DNA of 57,425 bases from positions 1 to 57,425 of the forward strand of contig JAAWHG010000012.1 in assembly GCA_022795735.1 (NCBI GenBank). The letters are read 5' to 3'. The stretch is from Oscillospiraceae bacterium (lineage in GTDB: Bacteria > Bacillota > Clostridia > Oscillospirales > Oscillospiraceae). Positions 1-9,444 of the stretch are shown here, piece after piece (position 1 is the stretch's first letter; every line of letters begins with the position of its first letter). The notes below the pieces were generated by a model. The model did no database searches. It worked only from the letters and a program-made list of their open reading frames with translations, and was not told the DNA's origin. Both the position numbers and the translations under genes were made by a program.

Positions 1-105
1 ATCTGCCACCTGCTGAAGCGTCAGAGAGGTGTAAGCGAGGCCATTACCTCTGGATAGGTAAATGAGACCGTTTCTTGCCTGATAGACGTGGCATTGAATC
101 ACCAT
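1..105 (-). CDS. Partial hypothetical protein (runs off window start)
   Basis: An ATG at the complement of 103-105 is preceded by a strong ribosome-binding site (AAGGAGG, six bases upstream) and opens a frame of 35 codons without a stop before the window edge (MVIQCHVYQARNG...). It lies 16 bases downstream of a sigma-like remnant on the same strand, so it may be the next gene of a degraded mobile region. I do not recognise the family. The strong RBS is the main reason to believe it is translated. Confidence 0.4.
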   Translation of the reverse strand, partial: MVIQCHVYQARNGLIYLSRGNGLAYTSLTLQQVAD

Positions 106-121
106 GCGCAACCTCCTTGCA

Positions 122-295
122 TCAGGCCGCCATAGCGGTATTTTCCTGCCGGAACATCTGGATACGGCATCTGGCCTTCTCCATCTCCGCCTTCACATCC
201 GCGCAGGCGATCCCGCAGATGCAGGCGATCTCCCGATCTTTATAGCCATCGGCCCGGAGTGAGAGGGTGCGGAGTGATCCACACCCTCCGGTTTT
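122..295 (-). pseudogene. Remnant of a sigma-region-4-like helix-turn-helix protein
   Basis: The minus frame between in-frame stops at 296-298 and 122-124 encodes about 57 residues. Its core, LRADGYKDREIACICGIA followed by VKAEMEKARCRIQ, resembles sigma-70 region 4 (GY..REIA.I.G....VK....AR). No start codon or RBS precedes that core, so the N-terminus is missing and I call it a fragment. The nearest candidates in this frame are internal (GTG, ATG). It could instead be the end of a phage or conjugative-element regulator. Confidence 0.4.
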
Positions 296-343
296 TCACC
301 GTATCTGTAATATTACAACGAAGTTACAAAAGCGCAAGATATA

Positions 344-372
344 TGGACTTTTGAAAAAAACTGTGGTAGACT
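344..372 (+). promoter_or_regulatory. Candidate extended -10 promoter of the SLH gene
   Basis: TGGACT (344-349), a 17-base spacer and TAGACT (367-372) preceded by TGG form a weak -35 and an extended -10. Transcription would start near 379 and give a leader of about 130 bases. Each hexamer matches only four of six positions, so this is tentative. Confidence 0.35.
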
Positions 373-407
373 CCAATCTGCAAAGGGAAGCACGTCCCTC
401 ACGCCGG

Positions 408-456
408 GCCCCGACATAGATACGGGATCGGCTAGCCACGGTATGTAGGCCGGGGC
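408..456 (+). promoter_or_regulatory. Structured 5' leader of the SLH mRNA
   Basis: GCCCCG (408-413) can pair with CGGGGC (451-456). Inside, ATAC/GTAT and GGC/GCC pairs continue an imperfect arm. No poly-U follows, so it is not a terminator. It lies about 55 bases upstream of the RBS. It may stabilise or control the mRNA of an abundant surface protein; I could not match it to a known riboswitch. Confidence 0.4.
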
Positions 457-510
457 AAGGACAGCGGGGTGCGCCGAGCTTTGACAAAATTTTTTACAGG
501 AGGAAACCAA

Positions 511-3285
511 ATGAAGAACTTAAAGAAAGTTCTTGCGCTTGTCCTGGTAGTCGCCAGCCTGATGGGCATGGCTACTATGGCAAGCGCAACCAAGTCGGAT
601 GACTATTCCGACGCGGACAGCATCACCCATGTGGAAGCGGTTGATGTCATGAGCACCATCGGCGTGTTCGACGGCATCTCCGGTTCCTTCAGCGGGGACA
701 GCATTCTGACCCGTGAACAGGCCGCCAAGATCATCACTTACATGATCCTCGGCAAGGACGACGCCGACGCGCTCGTCGCCAGCGTTGCTCCCTACACCGA
801 CGTGTCCCGTGACCGTTGGTCCGCCGGCTCCATCGCCTACTGCAAGAACGAGGGCATCCTCGCTGGCGTTGGCAACGGCCGCTTCGAGCCCGATGGCAAG
901 TTGACTGGCGTTGCGTTCGCCAAGATGTGCCTTGTCGCTCTGGGTTATGACCCTGATGTTGAGATCTTGACTGGTTCTCAGTGGGCTGTCAACACTTCCA
1001 AGATTGCTATCGCAGAAGCTGGCATCACCAGCAACCTGTCTCAGGTCTCTCTGGCTGACGAGATGAGCCGCGAGGACGCCTGCCAGATGGCTTTCAACAC
1101 CCTTCAGGCCGACATGGTGGACTACGAAGACCGCGGGTCGATTATCACCGCTGGCGATGTGACCATCAGCAACAAGCCCAGCAAGGCAAAGCCTGTTTCT
1201 TGGGAAACCAAGTGGGCCAATGCTACTGAGAATACAGGCATTAACGACGACAAGATTCAGCAATTTGCTGAGAAATACTTCAGCAAGCTGAAGAAGGATA
1301 CCACCACGGATTCCTTTGGCCGTCCTTCCACCACTTGGAAATACAAGGCAGACGAAATTGGTACCTATGTCGACACCTCTAAGCTGGTCCAATCTTGGAC
1401 CGCCAAGGCTTCTAAGGGCGATATGTACAGTGCCATTGGCGGCTCCATCGCGGAGAAACTGAAACCTTCCAATACGAAAGAATATGGACTGAAAGTCTTT
1501 GTTGACAGCAGTGAGTATCGGACAGATTGCGATACAGATGTCTATTTTAAGAAGAACTCTACCGCAGCTGCTGGTCAGGCTGTCAGTACTGCTTCCACGA
1601 GCAATATTGGTGTAAGCGGTAACGGCGTTCTGACTGAGCTCTACATGGATGATGATGATAACGTCACTGTTGTCATGATTAACACCTACTTGGTCAAAGC
1701 TACTGCCGACTACAACACTGTGACCGAGCGTGTAAACATTGAGCCGATGGACATTGATAACAAAAACCAAGTAGTGGGTAACTTCTTACCTGCTTACATC
1801 AGCAATGATGATTTCAGTGTCTCCAATGTTAAGGAAGGCGATTACCTGCTGGTCACTGTCAGCTTTGACAGCAAAACTTGGGGTGACAATAAGGAATGCA
1901 ACCTGGAGTCAGTTACCCCGGCTACTATTCAGACGGCTACCGTTACTGAATACACCGAGCATGATGATGTAACCATGGGTGGCACGAAGTATTCCTACAA
2001 CAAGATTTTGGGCGAGGAAGAGACAGGCGAGCTCTTTACCATCAATTCCGATGCTACATTGGTCTTGGATACTTATGGCTATATCATGTGCGTCGATGAT
2101 GCTTCTTCCAGCAATAACTTCGTCTATATTAGTGAGTTTGACGATGGTGGTCATTTTGACAAGGCTCCTGTAGCTGACGCTTATTTCACTGACGGGACCA
2201 ATACCGAAATTTCCGTCAACAAAGTCACTAAGTATACTACCAGTACTGCTTCAACTTCTTATAATAAGAATAAGATTGTCTCTGCATATAAAACTGGTAA
2301 TCTTAAGGCAGGCTGGTACACCTTCACGGGAACTAGTGGCAGCCAGTACACCCTGAGAACTCCCGACTTGAACCGCTATAAGGAATCACAATCTGTAGGT
2401 GCCTACTATAATAGTAATGACACCGTCATTAAGAGCGGTTCGGTAAAGTTTCTGAGTAACGCTATCGTCAAAGATACCGGAGGCACTGTGGTGTCTTCTA
2501 CTGAGATTGAAAAAATTAAGGCCAATGACAAGACTATTTTTGTCGTTAGAAATGACGATGGTGATGTAAATTCTTACACTGGTGTCTCCAATGCGCCCGA
2601 TGTAAAGATGACTTCTAATATTACAAAGGGCGTGAAGGTTTCCTGGATTGCCAAGAAAAACAGCGATTATGTCAGTTTTGTCTTTATTGACGCATTTGAT
2701 ACTGGTGCCGATGTTGCCGACGTGGGTGGCACTGCGGACTACATGTTTGTCTTAAAGTCCACTAATAATGAAACCCATGTAGGCGACCTTACCTACTACA
2801 AGTATAAGGTTATCATTGATGGTAAGGAAGAGGAGCGTTGGGTTTCCTCCAAGGAAGATGTTGAAAAGGGTGTTCTCTATAAGAATATTAGAGAAGACAG
2901 CCACGGACGTATTACTGGAGTTACGGAATTTAAGGATACTTCCCGTCAGTTGGTTTTGAATATGACAGGCGGTAAGGTCGAACGTCATGGCAGTGCCCTG
3001 AACATAGCGTATACATCGACCGAAGATGTTGATTTGATTGTTGGCTCGAAGTCTAACATCAACCTTATCCTTGGTAAAGCCGATAGCAAAACCAATGATT
3101 TGCTTACTGAGTATGCTGACGGCGAGAGCTACATGCACTATCTGAATGTAAGTGCTAGCTATGTTAGCAGCATTCTCAGCAACTATAAGGATTTGGGTGG
3201 TAAGGTTTATCTCCTTAAAGAGGATGATGACAGCGAAGTGATTGACACCCTGTGGATTTATGTGGACGACTCCGACGAAAAATAA
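511..3285 (+). CDS. S-layer homology (SLH) domain surface protein
   Basis: A secreted cell-surface protein of 924 residues. It starts with a typical signal peptide (MKNLKK, a hydrophobic core, then MASA around residue 27). About three SLH modules follow in the first 220 residues, with recognisable pieces LTREQAAKIITYMILG, YTDVSRDRWSAGSIAYC and GRFEPDGKLTGVAFAKM. SLH modules bind pyruvylated secondary wall polymer, so the N-terminus should anchor the protein. The remaining 700 residues are acidic and rich in Thr, Ser, Asp and Val, without a family I recognise; an S-layer or adhesive role is inferred. I chose the ATG at 511 over an upstream in-frame start at 469 because AGGAGG sits at 499-504 and the signal peptide begins there. 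Base composition drops sharply after the SLH part. Confidence 0.92.
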   Translation: MKNLKKVLALVLVVASLMGMATMASATKSDDYSDADSITHVEAVDVMSTIGVFDGISGSFSGDSILTREQAAKIITYMILGKDDADALVASVAPYTDVSRDRWSAGSIAYCKNEGILAGVGNGRFEPDGKLTGVAFAKMCLVALGYDPDVEILTGSQWAVNTSKIAIAEAGITSNLSQVSLADEMSREDACQMAFNTLQADMVDYEDRGSIITAGDVTISNKPSKAKPVSWETKWANATENTGINDDKIQQFAEKYFSKLKKDTTTDSFGRPSTTWKYKADEIGTYVDTSKLVQSWTAKASKGDMYSAIGGSIAEKLKPSNTKEYGLKVFVDSSEYRTDCDTDVYFKKNSTAAAGQAVSTASTSNIGVSGNGVLTELYMDDDDNVTVVMINTYLVKATADYNTVTERVNIEPMDIDNKNQVVGNFLPAYISNDDFSVSNVKEGDYLLVTVSFDSKTWGDNKECNLESVTPATIQTATVTEYTEHDDVTMGGTKYSYNKILGEEETGELFTINSDATLVLDTYGYIMCVDDASSSNNFVYISEFDDGGHFDKAPVADAYFTDGTNTEISVNKVTKYTTSTASTSYNKNKIVSAYKTGNLKAGWYTFTGTSGSQYTLRTPDLNRYKESQSVGAYYNSNDTVIKSGSVKFLSNAIVKDTGGTVVSSTEIEKIKANDKTIFVVRNDDGDVNSYTGVSNAPDVKMTSNITKGVKVSWIAKKNSDYVSFVFIDAFDTGADVADVGGTADYMFVLKSTNNETHVGDLTYYKYKVIIDGKEEERWVSSKEDVEKGVLYKNIREDSHGRITGVTEFKDTSRQLVLNMTGGKVERHGSALNIAYTSTEDVDLIVGSKSNINLILGKADSKTNDLLTEYADGESYMHYLNVSASYVSSILSNYKDLGGKVYLLKEDDDSEVIDTLWIYVDDSDEK

Positions 3286-3316
3286 GTTCTCATAATTCAA
3301 CCCATAGCACAAACAG

Positions 3317-3343
3317 CCCCCGGGACGCAAGTCCCGGGGGTTT
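3317..3343 (+). terminator. Intrinsic terminator after the SLH gene
   Basis: A perfect 10-bp stem, CCCCCGGGAC (3317-3326) with GTCCCGGGGG (3331-3340), closes a GCAA tetraloop and is followed by TTT. It lies 31 bases past the stop codon. Confidence 0.85.
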
Positions 3344-3464
3344 CCCCCATCTTGCAGCGCCGCCGCTTTTGCCTTCGCGGCACGCGCGGAAGAGCCCCCG
3401 CAATCTCACCTGTGGAGATGGCAGGGCCCGATTTTTTCACTCCCGCTCAACGGAGAAAGCACGC

Positions 3465-3493
3465 TTTTCTTTTCCCTGCATCTGTAGTATAAT
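3465..3493 (+). promoter_or_regulatory. Candidate promoter of the vWA/MoxR operon
   Basis: A perfect -10 TATAAT (3488-3493) lies 17 bases after a poor -35 TTTTCT (3465-3470), 32 bases upstream of the GTG start at 3526. A second terminator and this promoter separate the operon from the SLH gene. Confidence 0.5.
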
Positions 3494-3525
3494 AAATAAA
3501 ATAAACCGCAAAGGGGTGAACCGCC

Positions 3526-3888
3526 GTGTCGGCCCTTTCCCAGGCAAGCCTTGACGAGCTATACGAAAAATTCCGCGCAACCCCCCAGGAGCCGCAACGT
3601 CTGGCAATCGCCCTGCAAGGCTTTTTCGACGAAAACGTCATGCCAGCGCAGCGCGAAGAATACGGCGCGTACCTCCAAAAACGCATCCGTCCCGCCGCCG
3701 CCGCGCTGATGGAGGACGAGGACGTGGACAAGCTGGACGTTCTGGAACGCCAGGGCTGGCTGGCGGACGGGCAGCTTGACGGCCTCATCCAGCTTGCCCG
3801 GGCACGCAGCCGCACCGCTTCCCTGGTCTGGCTGCTGCGCCTCAAGGCGGAGAGGGGGCAATACCGTGACCGGGACTTCTCCCTCTGA
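3526..3888 (+). CDS. Small hypothetical protein, first gene of the vWA/MoxR operon
   Basis: 120 residues, starting with GTG behind an AAAGGGGTGAA ribosome-binding site. It is soluble, probably all helical, with no signal peptide or membrane segment. I do not recognise the family. Its stop codon lies 23 bases inside the next gene, so the two are translationally coupled, and all three genes form one tight operon. That points to a partner or adaptor of the metallopeptidase-like/vWA protein and AAA+ ATPase that follow, but nothing in its sequence shows a function. Confidence 0.75.
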   Translation: MSALSQASLDELYEKFRATPQEPQRLAIALQGFFDENVMPAQREEYGAYLQKRIRPAAAALMEDEDVDKLDVLERQGWLADGQLDGLIQLARARSRTASLVWLLRLKAERGQYRDRDFSL

Positions 3889-5149
3889 CCCGCCGCGTTT
3901 CCGCGAACAGGCCGCCCTCGGCGCGCGCATCCTTCAAAATTGCCGCGCCGAGCTCTACAGCCTCTTCCCCTATCTGGACGGGGCCTTCGCCTGCCTGCGC
4001 TACAGCCCCCGCCGGGACGGCTCCGTCGGGACGGACGGGGCGCGGCTTCTGTTTCACCCGCCGTTCCTCCTCCGGCTGTACCGGCAGTCCCCGGCGGCGG
4101 CGCGGCGGGGATATCTGCACGTCCTCCTGCACTGCCTGTTCCTGCATCTGTTCGACAAGCCCGCCGAGCCCCGTCTCTGGGACCTGGCCTGCGACATGGC
4201 GGTGGAGCGGTTGATTGAAAAGCAAAACCTCAGCCGTCTGGCGTTGGAGCCCTCGCCGGTGCGTTCCGCGTGCTTCGCGTTGTTAGGGGAACAAAACCGC
4301 CCGGCGCAGGAGATTGCCGGGCTGCTGCGGGACGGCTTTTTCCCGTTTTCCCTCGACGACTTGGAGACGGCCTTTCGGTTTGACGATCACGCCCTCTGGC
4401 GGGAGGCGGACGGCGGCCTGAGAAAGACCTGGGAACGCGCCCTCGCCTACGCCGGGGCGGGCCGGACCGGCAAGGGCCGCGCCGGTTCGCTCGCCGGGGC
4501 GGCCTCCGAAACCTTTGAAGGACCGCAGCGGGGGGCCTATCGGTACAGCCGTTACCTGCGGCGTTTTACCGTTCAGCGCGAGGAGGCTGAGCTGGATCTC
4601 AACAGCTTCGACTATATCTTCTACCATCTCGGCATGGAGCGGTACGGCAATATGCCGCTGCTGGAACCGTTGGAGTACAAGGAGGGGAACAAGCTCGAGG
4701 AGCTGGTCATCGCCATCGACACCTCCGGCTCCTGCTCCAGGGAGACGGTCTCCCGGTTCCTCTCCGAGACCTACGCCATTTTGGGCGCGTCGGAGAACTT
4801 TTTCCGGCGGATGACGGTGTATCTGATTCAGTGCGACTGCATGGTGCAGTCGGCGGCGGTCATCCGGTCCCCGGAGGACTGGGCGCGCCAGAGCCGGCAG
4901 ATCGTCATCCAGGGCCGGGGCGGGACCGATTTTACGCCGGTCTTCCGCTATGTGGACAAGCTGCGGGCGGAAAAGAAGCTCCGCAACCTGCGCGCGCTGC
5001 TCTACTTTACCGACGGAGACGGCTTTTATCCCAGCGAAAAGACGGCGTATGAGACCGCGTTTGTCTTTTTGGAAAAAAACGCGCACTTAGATAAAGTACC
5101 ACCCTGGGCGGTCCGTTTGGTGGTGGGCGAGGGAGTGATTCGGGCTTGA
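3866..5149 (+). CDS. vWA-like protein with DUF2201-type metallopeptidase-like N-terminus
   Basis: 427 residues. The N-terminal half contains a histidine-rich helix HVLLHCLFLHLF, of the kind seen in the DUF2201 putative metallopeptidase domain. The C-terminal half is a vWA-like domain with the MIDAS-type motif IDTSGSCS and a later GRGGTDFTP. Such proteins usually work beside a MoxR-type ATPase, as here. I chose the GTG at 3866 because AGAGGGGG lies eight bases upstream; an earlier in-frame ATG at 3776 lies within the upstream gene and has no RBS. The 3' end overlaps the ATPase gene (TTGA). The substrate is unknown. Peptidase activity is not established because no full HEXXH is present. Confidence 0.85.
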   Translation: MTGTSPSDPPRFREQAALGARILQNCRAELYSLFPYLDGAFACLRYSPRRDGSVGTDGARLLFHPPFLLRLYRQSPAAARRGYLHVLLHCLFLHLFDKPAEPRLWDLACDMAVERLIEKQNLSRLALEPSPVRSACFALLGEQNRPAQEIAGLLRDGFFPFSLDDLETAFRFDDHALWREADGGLRKTWERALAYAGAGRTGKGRAGSLAGAASETFEGPQRGAYRYSRYLRRFTVQREEAELDLNSFDYIFYHLGMERYGNMPLLEPLEYKEGNKLEELVIAIDTSGSCSRETVSRFLSETYAILGASENFFRRMTVYLIQCDCMVQSAAVIRSPEDWARQSRQIVIQGRGGTDFTPVFRYVDKLRAEKKLRNLRALLYFTDGDGFYPSEKTAYETAFVFLEKNAHLDKVPPWAVRLVVGEGVIRA

Positions 5150-6660
5150 ACATCAAAGAGGCCAGAGAGGAAATTTGCAACACCGTCCGGGCCTATCTGC
5201 TGCGGGACGAGGGGGGACGTTATCTCTACCCGTCCGTGCGGCAGCGTCCCATTCTGCTGATGGGGCCGCCGGGGGTGGGAAAAACCGCCATTCTGGAACA
5301 GGCGGCGTCCCGCTGCGGCGTCGGGTTGGTGGCCTACGCGCTGACCCATCACACCCGGCAGAGCGCCATTGGACTACCCCACATTGAAAAACGCCTTTTC
5401 GGGGGGCGGGAGCTGGACGTAACCGAGTATACCATGAGCGAGATTGTGGCCGCCGTCTATGACTGCATGGAGCGGAGCGGCAAGCGGGAAGGGATTTTGT
5501 TCCTCGACGAGATCAACTGCGTCTCAGAAACGCTGGCCCCCACCATGCTGCAATTGCTGCAAAACAAGAGCTTCGGCAGCCACAAGCTCCCGGAGGGGTG
5601 GGTGCTGGTGACCGCCGGCAATCCGCCGGAATATAACCGCGCCGTCCGGGAGTTCGACGTGGCCACGCTGGACCGGGTACGGCAGATCGACATCGAGCCG
5701 GACTGCGGCGTCTGGCTGGAATACGCCTGGGAACACGGTGTGCATGGGGCCATTGTGTCCTATCTCGGCATCCGGCCGGAGCACTTCTACCGGGTTGAGG
5801 AACGGGAGGACGGCAGGGACTTTGTGACCGCCCGGGGCTGGGAAGACCTGTCCGAACTGATTCGGGGGTACGAAACGCTGGATGTTCCGTTCACGGCGGC
5901 GGTGGCCGCCCAATATCTCCGCAAGGATGAAATCGCCAAGAGCTTTGCCGCCTACTACCAGCTCTACCGGCACTACGGAACCGACTATGCCATCCCCGCC
6001 CTCCTGTCGGGAGAGCTGGACGCGGAGGCGCGAGCGGCTAAGGCGCAGATGGCCGGGCAGGGCGGCTTTGAGGAACGGCTGACGGTGGTGCAGTTGATTT
6101 TGGACTGTCTGGGGGCTGAGTTCCGGCGTTACGCGCGGGCCGACCGGCGCACGGCGGCTCTCCATCAGGCGCTGTCACAGCTGAAAGGTCAATGGGACGG
6201 GCAGGCGGCTCCCGTCACGCTGGAAGCGTTCCGGGTGCAGCGGGAGGACAGTCTGCGGGTGAAGCTACAGGCGGGACTGTTGGAACGGCCGGCACAGGAG
6301 GCGGAGGCGTGGGTGATCGACACCCTTCGCCGGTATGAGCTGCTGTTGAAGCGGGAACGGCTTGGCGGGAACGCGGCCGGTTTTGACGCGCTGCGCCGGG
6401 AATTTCAGAAGGAGGTCGAGGGACGCGGAGCGCTGGCGTCCGATCTGCTGGCGCGGCTGGAGCGCGCGTTTTCCTTCGTTCTGGACAGCTTTGGCGACGG
6501 GCAGGAGTTGCTGCTGCTTGTGTCCGGTCTGACGCGCAGTCCGCTCGCGGCGGCCTTTCTGTCGGAACACCCCTGCAAGGCCTATTTGCAGTATAGTGAA
6601 AAGCTCCTGTTTCGCCGCCAGGAGCGGCAATTACAGGAGCAATGCGCCGAATTGCTGTGA
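5146..6660 (+). CDS. MoxR-type AAA+ ATPase
   Basis: 504 residues. The AAA+ core lies in the first 200: Walker A GPPGVGKT near residue 45, Walker B ILFLDEIN near 120, and a sensor-type TAGNPPEYN near 160. The C-terminal 300 residues are helical with no family I can name. MoxR ATPases remodel or load cofactors into partner complexes together with vWA proteins. The start is TTG at 5146, overlapping the stop of the vWA gene by four bases; no other plausible start precedes the Walker A. The gene order (small protein, vWA, ATPase) differs from the common ATPase-first arrangement. No metalloenzyme target lies nearby, so the substrate is open. Confidence 0.88.
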   Translation: MNIKEAREEICNTVRAYLLRDEGGRYLYPSVRQRPILLMGPPGVGKTAILEQAASRCGVGLVAYALTHHTRQSAIGLPHIEKRLFGGRELDVTEYTMSEIVAAVYDCMERSGKREGILFLDEINCVSETLAPTMLQLLQNKSFGSHKLPEGWVLVTAGNPPEYNRAVREFDVATLDRVRQIDIEPDCGVWLEYAWEHGVHGAIVSYLGIRPEHFYRVEEREDGRDFVTARGWEDLSELIRGYETLDVPFTAAVAAQYLRKDEIAKSFAAYYQLYRHYGTDYAIPALLSGELDAEARAAKAQMAGQGGFEERLTVVQLILDCLGAEFRRYARADRRTAALHQALSQLKGQWDGQAAPVTLEAFRVQREDSLRVKLQAGLLERPAQEAEAWVIDTLRRYELLLKRERLGGNAAGFDALRREFQKEVEGRGALASDLLARLERAFSFVLDSFGDGQELLLLVSGLTRSPLAAAFLSEHPCKAYLQYSEKLLFRRQERQLQEQCAELL

Positions 6661-6690
6661 GCGGCGGTGATTCCAGGTGAAACGCGAACA

Positions 6691-6726
6691 AAGCCCGGGG
6701 CCTGTTTTTCAGGACCCGGGCTTTTG
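6691..6726. terminator. Bidirectional terminator between the MoxR and ATP synthase operons
   Basis: AAGCCCGGG (6691-6699) and CCTG (6701-6704) pair with CAGG (6710-6713) and CCCGGGCTT (6715-6723) around a TTTTT loop, with one G-A mismatch. T-runs border it on both strands, and the two operons converge here. Confidence 0.85.
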
Positions 6727-6748
6727 TGGTATGTCTGGCGTGTTGACT

Positions 6749-7150
6749 TTATTTTGCCGCGCTCTGGCGGATTAACGCCCTTTTGAGCTTGGCCTCGGCC
6801 AGCGCCAACTCCTGGTCGCCGAGGGTGTCCCGGTGCGCCAGCTTTTCCTTGGCCCTTTCCTCGGCCCGCTGGGCCCGTTCCAGGTCGATGTCCTCCGACC
6901 ACTCGAAGGTGGTGGACACCAGCTTGACCTCGCCCTCGTGGACCGACAGCATCCCGCCCACGCAGGCGGCGCGGCGGTCCTTGCCGTCAATGGTTACCTT
7001 GGCGACCCCCATGCCCAGCGCGGTCACGTAGTTGATGTGATGGGCCAGGATGCAGACGTCGCCGGTGGTGGAGCGGACAATCAGCTTCTCCGCCTCCCCG
7101 TCGTAGTAGAGGCCGTCGGGGGTCACGATCTGAAGATGATAGGTCGCCAT
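6749..7150 (-). CDS. atpC: F1 ATP synthase epsilon subunit
   Basis: 133 residues, the last gene of the ATP synthase operon, four bases after atpD. The N-terminal beta-sandwich begins MATYHLQIVTPDG and contains LAHHINYVTALG. The C-terminal helical hairpin (residues 85-130) is rich in Ala, Glu, Arg and Lys, as expected for the regulatory element that can latch the rotor. Length is normal. It couples the gamma shaft to the c ring and damps ATP hydrolysis. Confidence 0.95.
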   Translation of the reverse strand: MATYHLQIVTPDGLYYDGEAEKLIVRSTTGDVCILAHHINYVTALGMGVAKVTIDGKDRRAACVGGMLSVHEGEVKLVSTTFEWSEDIDLERAQRAEERAKEKLAHRDTLGDQELALAEAKLKRALIRQSAAK

Positions 7151-7154
7151 ACGA

Positions 7155-8555
<1,401 letters not shown>

Positions 8556-8575
8556 TCAACTCCTTTGCGATTAAA

Positions 8576-9430
8576 CTACGCGTCCGCGCCGGCGACGATC
8601 TCGGTGATCTCCTGGGTGATCGCGCCCTGACGGGCGCGGTTATACTTCAGGCTGAGATCGTCGATCATATCCTGGGCGTTTTTGGTGGCGGCGTCCATCG
8701 CGGTGCGGCGGGCCCCCAGTTCGCTGGCGACCGACTCGCAGAGCGCGCCGTAGAGCAGGCCGCCCAGGTACTCGGGGATGATGCTGTGGAAGACAGCCTC
8801 GTCCCCCGGCTCGTAAAGGGTCATCTGCCGGGCCGGCTGGGATTCCGACGGCTTCTCCGGCATGGGCAGGGGAAGCAGGGGGATCACGCAGGGCGTCTGC
8901 ACCAGCATGGACGCAAAATTGGTGTAGGCCAGATGAATTTCGGAAAATTCACCCGCCAGGAAAGCCTTGCACAGGCTCCGCGCCATGGTAAAGCAGCCGC
9001 TGACCGAAAGCTCCGCCGCCTCGGCGTAGGCCCCGGTCAGGAGGGGGAGTCCGCGGGAGGCGCAGTACTCCATCGACTTCTTGCCGATGGGGACCATGAT
9101 GCAGTCACGGCCCGCCCGGTCGGCCTCGGCCAGCTTCAGGATGTTATGGTTGTAGCCGCCGGCCAAACCGCGGTCGCCGGATATCACAATCTGACAGAGC
9201 TTCCCGCCCTGGACGGGCTGGACATAGGGGGAGGAAAACTCGCGGTTGCTGGCAGCGATGTCGCTGACGGCCTGATACAAGACCTCAAAGTAGGGGCGGC
9301 TCTGTTGGACCCGCTCCTGCGCGTGGCGCAGCTTAGAGGCGGCCACCATTTCCATGGCCTTGGTGATCTGCTTGGTGCTCTCCATACTGCGGATACGCAG
9401 CTTGATATCCTTCATGGATACGCCGGCCAT
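8576..9430 (-). CDS. atpG: F1 ATP synthase gamma subunit
   Basis: 284 residues with the family N-terminus (DIKLRIRSMESTKQITKAMEMVAASKL) and C-terminus (MDAATKNAQDMIDDLSLKYNRARQ). The two long terminal helices form the rotating shaft inside alpha3beta3. It is encoded between atpA and atpD with short spacers and a good ribosome-binding site (AGGAGG). Confidence 0.97.
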   Translation of the reverse strand: MAGVSMKDIKLRIRSMESTKQITKAMEMVAASKLRHAQERVQQSRPYFEVLYQAVSDIAASNREFSSPYVQPVQGGKLCQIVISGDRGLAGGYNHNILKLAEADRAGRDCIMVPIGKKSMEYCASRGLPLLTGAYAEAAELSVSGCFTMARSLCKAFLAGEFSEIHLAYTNFASMLVQTPCVIPLLPLPMPEKPSESQPARQMTLYEPGDEAVFHSIIPEYLGGLLYGALCESVASELGARRTAMDAATKNAQDMIDDLSLKYNRARQGAITQEITEIVAGADA

Positions 9431-9444
9431 GTCTCAGCCTCCTC

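Noticed and set aside
481..486. TTGACA just before the SLH start codon as a -35 box
   Set aside because: A matching -10 would fall at 504-509, on the RBS-to-start spacer, and the bases there do not fit.
373..510. c-di-GMP-I or cobalamin riboswitch in the SLH leader
   Set aside because: The conserved receptor sequences of neither class are present; only generic GC-rich stems are seen.
520..1770. Long minus-strand ORF opposite the SLH gene
   Set aside because: Shadow of a GC-rich coding strand; no RBS, low-complexity translation, and the plus strand has a clear signal peptide and SLH modules.
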